From assembly GCA_031262635.1 (NCBI GenBank), contig JAISHN010000064.1, positions 1-9,070 on the forward strand: 9,070 nt of DNA. Reading direction: 5' to 3'. Every line of letters starts with the position of its first letter. Position 1 is the stretch's first letter. The notes below the pieces were generated by a model, which saw only the letters and a program-made list of their open reading frames with translations, was not told where the DNA came from and ran no database searches. Position numbers and translations under genes: made by a program. This document shows, piece by piece, positions 6,820-9,070 of this stretch. The DNA is from Holosporaceae bacterium (GTDB lineage: Bacteria > Pseudomonadota > Alphaproteobacteria > UBA3830).

Positions 6820-7866
6820 TTATGGTATTAAATAATCGTCCACTCTATTTGTCCCCCCTTCAGCAACGAAGAAAACTGGAATGTCACGGTGGTCTACGCT
6901 CTTAGCATATAAACGCCTTATAGACGTATTAAGATTCTCCTTAGCAGCATCGATCTGTTCGGGGGTTATCTCAGTTATTTCAGCAATATGTCTTGCGAGA
7001 TCAGTCTTAGTGAAGGTTGGGTGTTCTCGATATCTCCTGTCAGTATTTCTGGTGTCATATATTAATGCCAAAATAGCTAACGTTTCATGATCGGTTAATT
7101 CATTATTCCGCGCGGCGCGCCCTATAAGGTTATCGAAGGCCTGCTTTATGATAATCTTTAAGTGCAGCAGATCAGTGTGTAACCGCTGAGCTTTTTTCCC
7201 AACGGCACCTTCATCTACAGCATTTGCTCTACCTATATTAAGCAAACCTCTGACGCCATGGGCGCCGTCTATATGATCTTGCATTGTCTGTAAATCATTT
7301 TGCACATCGGTCAGCGTCGCCCCCAGCTCCGCGCCAGCCTGCGCAACTTGATCTAAAGTTCTTGCCGTAAATAACCTCACTGCAGCATCAAACGCCTGTA
7401 GGACGGCATGAGAACCGTCATAAATTTCTTTAACTTCTTCTAATTTCGCATCTTTTTCTCCTCTTTTTCTCTCCGATAACTTATCCGCTGCAGCTGTTAG
7501 AGCCATATATATTCTATTATGTTTTTGACTAGTCGGCGGCGTTCCGACAAGCAAGTCTCTTGTGAGCGTGTTTCTTGGACCATTTGGATGTGTCGGATCG
7601 GTTGCTATTTCTATTAAATCTGCAACAGTTTTTATTGAAATATTAAGTTCTCTTCCTTGTTCTAAATAATCTGCGGGATTTATCCCATTAGCCAGCATTG
7701 CTTGATATATCCCAGCCGCTCTGTCCAGTATGCCTCTTGTCCCTAATTCTGTTTCTACGGCAGCGACTGTTGCCACTGGATGTTCCGCTACCGCAACCGG
7801 CGCCGCCGCGCTTATACTTTCCGCGTATATACAGCAAGCCGCGGTTATATATAACAAGCTTTTCAT
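6820..7866 (-). CDS. Secreted two-part protein of unknown function with a C-terminal domain shared with the 8002-8358 product
   Basis: I do not recognise this family. The 348-residue product begins with a Sec signal peptide (MKSLLYITAACCIYAESISA, cleavage near residues 20-22) followed by an Ala/Val/Pro-rich linker to about residue 40. The central part (about 75-250) is predicted helical and carries GTPPTSQKHNRI...AAD (108-128) and HGVRG plus EGA (203-221). These match blocks of the 5868-6743 product in the same order, so the two are likely diverged paralogs. The C-terminal part (about 258-335) contains LIYDTRNTDRRYR, P-x-F-x-K, a HI-x3-T block and QI. It aligns without gaps to the small protein encoded at 8002-8358. 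The start is supported by AAGGAG at 8 nt. No cysteine remains in the mature chain. It is divergent from 8002-8358 and upstream of 5868-6743. Confidence 0.82.
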   Translation of the reverse strand: MKSLLYITAACCIYAESISAAAPVAVAEHPVATVAAVETELGTRGILDRAAGIYQAMLANGINPADYLEQGRELNISIKTVADLIEIATDPTHPNGPRNTLTRDLLVGTPPTSQKHNRIYMALTAAADKLSERKRGEKDAKLEEVKEIYDGSHAVLQAFDAAVRLFTARTLDQVAQAGAELGATLTDVQNDLQTMQDHIDGAHGVRGLLNIGRANAVDEGAVGKKAQRLHTDLLHLKIIIKQAFDNLIGRAARNNELTDHETLAILALIYDTRNTDRRYREHPTFTKTDLARHIAEITEITPEQIDAAKENLNTSIRRLYAKSVDHRDIPVFFVAEGGTNRVDDYLIP

Positions 7867-8001
7867 TTTTTACTCTCCTTCTCTCTCAAATCTAATATGA
7901 TATACATAGTCTCATAAGATATTTAATATTTTATAAATTTTTATATTTTTGTTTTTTTAATATACTTTATACTATTTATGTTTTTGTTGTTAGGAGGTTG
8001 T
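7867..8001. promoter_or_regulatory. AT-rich divergent promoter region between two related secreted-protein genes
   Basis: A 135-nt, very AT-rich spacer separates the divergent genes at 6820-7866 and 8002-8358. For the plus-strand gene, TATACT occurs at 7961-7966 and again at 7968-7973, a good -10 match 30-40 nt before the start, but no -35 of quality is present at 16-18 nt. For the minus-strand gene several TATA-like hexamers exist and none stands out. Transcription in both directions must start here unless there is read-through; exact promoters cannot be assigned. Confidence 0.5.
7992..7997 (+). promoter_or_regulatory. Strong Shine-Dalgarno fixing the start at 8002
   Basis: AGGAGG, a perfect anti-16S match, with a short 4-nt spacer to the ATG at 8002. 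An earlier in-frame ATG at 7978 would place this site inside the gene and spoil the signal peptide, so 8002 is preferred. Confidence 0.7.
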
Positions 8002-8358
8002 ATGCGTAAACTTTTACTATGCGTTGCAGGTCTTTCTTCATTAGCGATAATGGCGGTAGAAATGAAGCCATTAAGCGAAGATAACGTAGGTTGCAGGTCA
8101 AGCGTTTTAAACGTTGAATATAAAGATTGCAGCGCTATCTCCGCCTTAATTTTGGGACTGATATATGATATGAGAACGATAGATAGAAGATATAGAACAA
8201 ATCCAGAATTCGACAAAGCCGAACTTATAGAACATATAAGAGGAGTAACTACGCTATCTGAGGATCAAATCGAAAGTAGTTTATCTCTGTTTGATAGATT
8301 TTTTGAATTTCTTCGCGATGATGAAAGGGTTCCAGATTTTTACCGTAGCGAAAGATAA
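8002..8358 (+). CDS. Small secreted protein carrying the shared LIYD-DRRYR domain
   Basis: Unrecognised family; 118 residues. A compact Sec signal peptide (MRKLLLCVAGLSSLAIMA, cleavage near 18/19) is followed by a short linker with Cys31 and Cys43, which could form a disulfide. The rest is the domain shared with the 6820-7866 product: residues 49-90 here align with 264-305 there without gaps, 21 of 42 identical, including LIYDxR, DRRYR, PxFxK, HI, T and QI. So it is essentially a stand-alone version of the other protein's C-terminal domain. The start is set by AGGAGG at 7992-7997. The gene is divergent from its relative and ends 23 nt before a hairpin repeat at 8382. It could be an independent gene or the surviving end of a duplicated longer gene; its own signal peptide and ribosome site favour the former. 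Confidence 0.8.
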   Translation: MRKLLLCVAGLSSLAIMAVEMKPLSEDNVGCRSSVLNVEYKDCSAISALILGLIYDMRTIDRRYRTNPEFDKAELIEHIRGVTTLSEDQIESSLSLFDRFFEFLRDDERVPDFYRSER

Positions 8359-8381
8359 ATAAGGCAATAGCCTCGACATTA

Positions 8382-8495
8382 CTGGATCCTCAGCCTGCGG
8401 CTAAGAATGACGGGAAGTGAGAGCTGCGGACGATAAGAAGCATAACACTCCCCCCCTCTCGTCATCCTTGCGAGCGAAGCGAAGCGAGGATCCAG
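8382..8495 (+). repeat. Composite GATCC hairpin repeat, left copy
   Basis: A 114-bp unit bounded by inverted ends CTGGATCCTC and GAGGATCCAG. Each arm is itself a hairpin with an ATCCT/AGGAT-type stem: the left arm has an AGCC-TGC-GGCT core (partly decayed, AAGAATGAC), the right arm GTCATCCTTGC...GCGAGGATCCAG. The middle is a unique-looking stretch with a run of seven C. An inverted copy with about 90% identity begins at 8974. It fills most of the gap between the small secreted-protein gene and the GIY-YIG gene, where I see no other gene. Confidence 0.8.
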
Positions 8496-8513
8496 AAAAA
8501 TGCTAAAATTTCA

Positions 8514-8543
8514 CTGGATCCTCAGCCTGCGGCTAAGGATGAC
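8514..8543 (+). repeat. Solo arm of the GATCC hairpin repeat
   Basis: A single 30-bp arm, CTGGATCCTCAGCCTGCGGC then TAAGGATGAC, near-identical to the left arm of the unit at 8382. It can fold as ATCCTCAGCC-TGC-GGCTAAGGAT, a 10-bp stem with one C/A mismatch on this strand; on the minus strand the same pair is a G-U wobble. It stands 41 nt beyond the stop of the minus-strand GIY-YIG gene and could help end its transcript, though no clear T-run follows. Confidence 0.75.
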
Positions 8544-8584
8544 AAAAAGAAAAAGTTTAAAAATAGCAAAAAAATCGCATAAAA

Positions 8585-8872
8585 TTATGGCGCGAGCGAA
8601 TCATACAAATCGTCCCAATTTGGATTGACTGATTCAATCAGTCGCAGTTTCTCTTTTCTAAGTAAATGCTTTAACCGTTTCTCTCTCGTTATCGCATCTG
8701 ATATGCTGTCGAATATCTCAAAATACCCTAGTTTATCTACACCATACTTTTTGGTGAAGCCTTCGATTAATTTGTCTTTATGTTCATGGACTCGACGAAT
8801 TAAATCGTTCGTGACGCCGACGTACAATGTTCCATTTCTTTTGCTAAATAGAATGTAGCAGTATCCTTTCAT
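8585..8872 (-). CDS. GIY-YIG endonuclease domain protein (YhbQ/UPF0213-like)
   Basis: A stand-alone GIY-YIG domain of 95 residues, the usual size for this family of small putative nucleases; the cellular substrate is not established. The GIY half is YCYIL (4-8) and the YIG half LYVGVT (16-21), separated by SKRNGT. Other conserved positions are present: Arg26/Arg27 in LIRRVHEH, the KKYGVDKLGYFE block (41-52), Glu64 in TREKRLK (catalytic metal-binding Glu in the family) and NPNWDDLY (83-90). It therefore appears catalytically intact. AAGGAA precedes the ATG at about 6 nt. It is enclosed by inverted hairpin repeats (8382-8495 and 8974-9070), a setting that suggests a mobile or repeat-associated cassette, though such solo GIY-YIG genes are also common single genes. 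Confidence 0.92.
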   Translation of the reverse strand: MKGYCYILFSKRNGTLYVGVTNDLIRRVHEHKDKLIEGFTKKYGVDKLGYFEIFDSISDAITREKRLKHLLRKEKLRLIESVNPNWDDLYDSLAP

Positions 8873-8899
8873 TTTGATTCCTTCAATATTGGCCTTCTT

Positions 8900-8956
8900 G
8901 TCATACCTAAGTCCTCATCTCTTATTATCGTTGGGGTGTAAGCCTAAGGATCCAGT
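8900..8956 (-). repeat. Degraded GATCC hairpin repeat
   Basis: The segment runs from GTCATACCTAAG to CCTAAGGATCCAGTGG, recalling the arms GTCATCCTTGG and GGATCCAG of the intact units, but its middle is unlike them. It sits upstream of the GIY-YIG gene and next to the intact right copy. I read it as a decayed or rearranged repeat member; the match outside the ends is poor. Confidence 0.45.
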
Positions 8957-8973
8957 GGAACTTATCTATTTTC

Positions 8974-9070
8974 CTGGATCCTCGCTTCGCTCGCAAGGAT
9001 GACGAGAGGGAGAGCGTTATGTCTCTCATCGTCCGCAGCTCTCGCTTCCCGTCATCCTTGGCCGCAGGCC
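8974..9070 (-). repeat. Composite GATCC hairpin repeat, right inverted copy, cut by window end
   Basis: The reverse complement of this segment matches the left unit at 8391-8495: GACGGGAAG, GAGAGCTGCGGACGAT, CATAAC, CCCTCTCGTCATCCTTGCG and GCGAGGATCCAG are all shared, with two short length differences in the middle. Identity is roughly 90% by eye. The unit continues past the end of the window, where its second hairpin arm (GTCATCCTTGGCCGCAGGCC) is being entered. Confidence 0.8.

Noticed and set aside
7941..8216. Minus-strand ORF of 91 codons with a hydrophobic N-terminus, antisense to the small secreted-protein gene
   Set aside because: It lies opposite a gene with a strong ribosome site, signal peptide and clear homology to its neighbour; its hydrophobic look comes from the antisense of that gene, and its end runs into AT-rich spacer.
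8362..8373. AGGC-AATA-GCCT hairpin just after the small secreted-protein gene
   Set aside because: Only 4 bp and without a T-run; the larger hairpin repeat at 8382 is a likelier transcript end.
8382..8543. Repeats as a CRISPR array
   Set aside because: Units are palindromic, of unequal length, in mixed orientation and lack regular spacers or cas genes.

Overview
The window reads as a piece of an alphaproteobacterial chromosome, most likely from a host-associated (Rickettsiales/Holosporales-like) lineage. This rests on the alphaproteobacterial style of ribosomal protein L31 and of ThyX, on short hairpin repeats with GGATCC arms like those scattered through intracellular alphaproteobacterial genomes, and on a set of unrecognised secreted proteins. 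IleS is the ordinary bacterial type with a C-terminal zinc ribbon, not the eukaryote-like form of Rickettsia, so Rickettsia itself is unlikely. The lineage call is an inference from remembered family features; no database was searched.

Layout. Positions 1-2031 hold a compact minus-strand operon, rpmE (L31) - thyX (flavin-dependent thymidylate synthase) - rpe (ribulose-phosphate 3-epimerase), with gaps of 17 and 3 nt. A promoter candidate precedes rpmE and a weak hairpin overlaps the rpe stop. The operon is bracketed by two direct copies of a repeat of about 115 bp (3-117 and 2151-2265, roughly 90% identical). Each copy carries a perfect DnaA-box sequence. ileS (2268-5015, minus) lies upstream, and its stop codon directly abuts the second copy. 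A divergent intergenic region then leads to a plus-strand NUDIX hydrolase (5240-5776).

From 5868 to 8358 the content changes to accessory genes. Two minus-strand genes (5868-6743 and 6820-7866) encode secreted proteins that share two motif blocks and look like diverged paralogs. A small plus-strand gene (8002-8358), divergent from the second, encodes a signal peptide followed almost directly by a domain matching the C-terminal domain of the 348-residue protein (21 of 42 residues identical without gaps). The three genes therefore form a small modular family of exported proteins, and this is the part of the window most likely to be undescribed.

The right end (8382-9070) is a GIY-YIG endonuclease-like gene enclosed by inverted copies of a composite hairpin repeat of about 110 bp, with shorter and degraded copies between. 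It looks like a repeat-built or mobile cassette.

The housekeeping genes are intact and support translation (L31, IleS), dTMP synthesis (ThyX) and the pentose phosphate/Calvin epimerase step (Rpe). No tRNA, rRNA, CRISPR array or transposase was seen.
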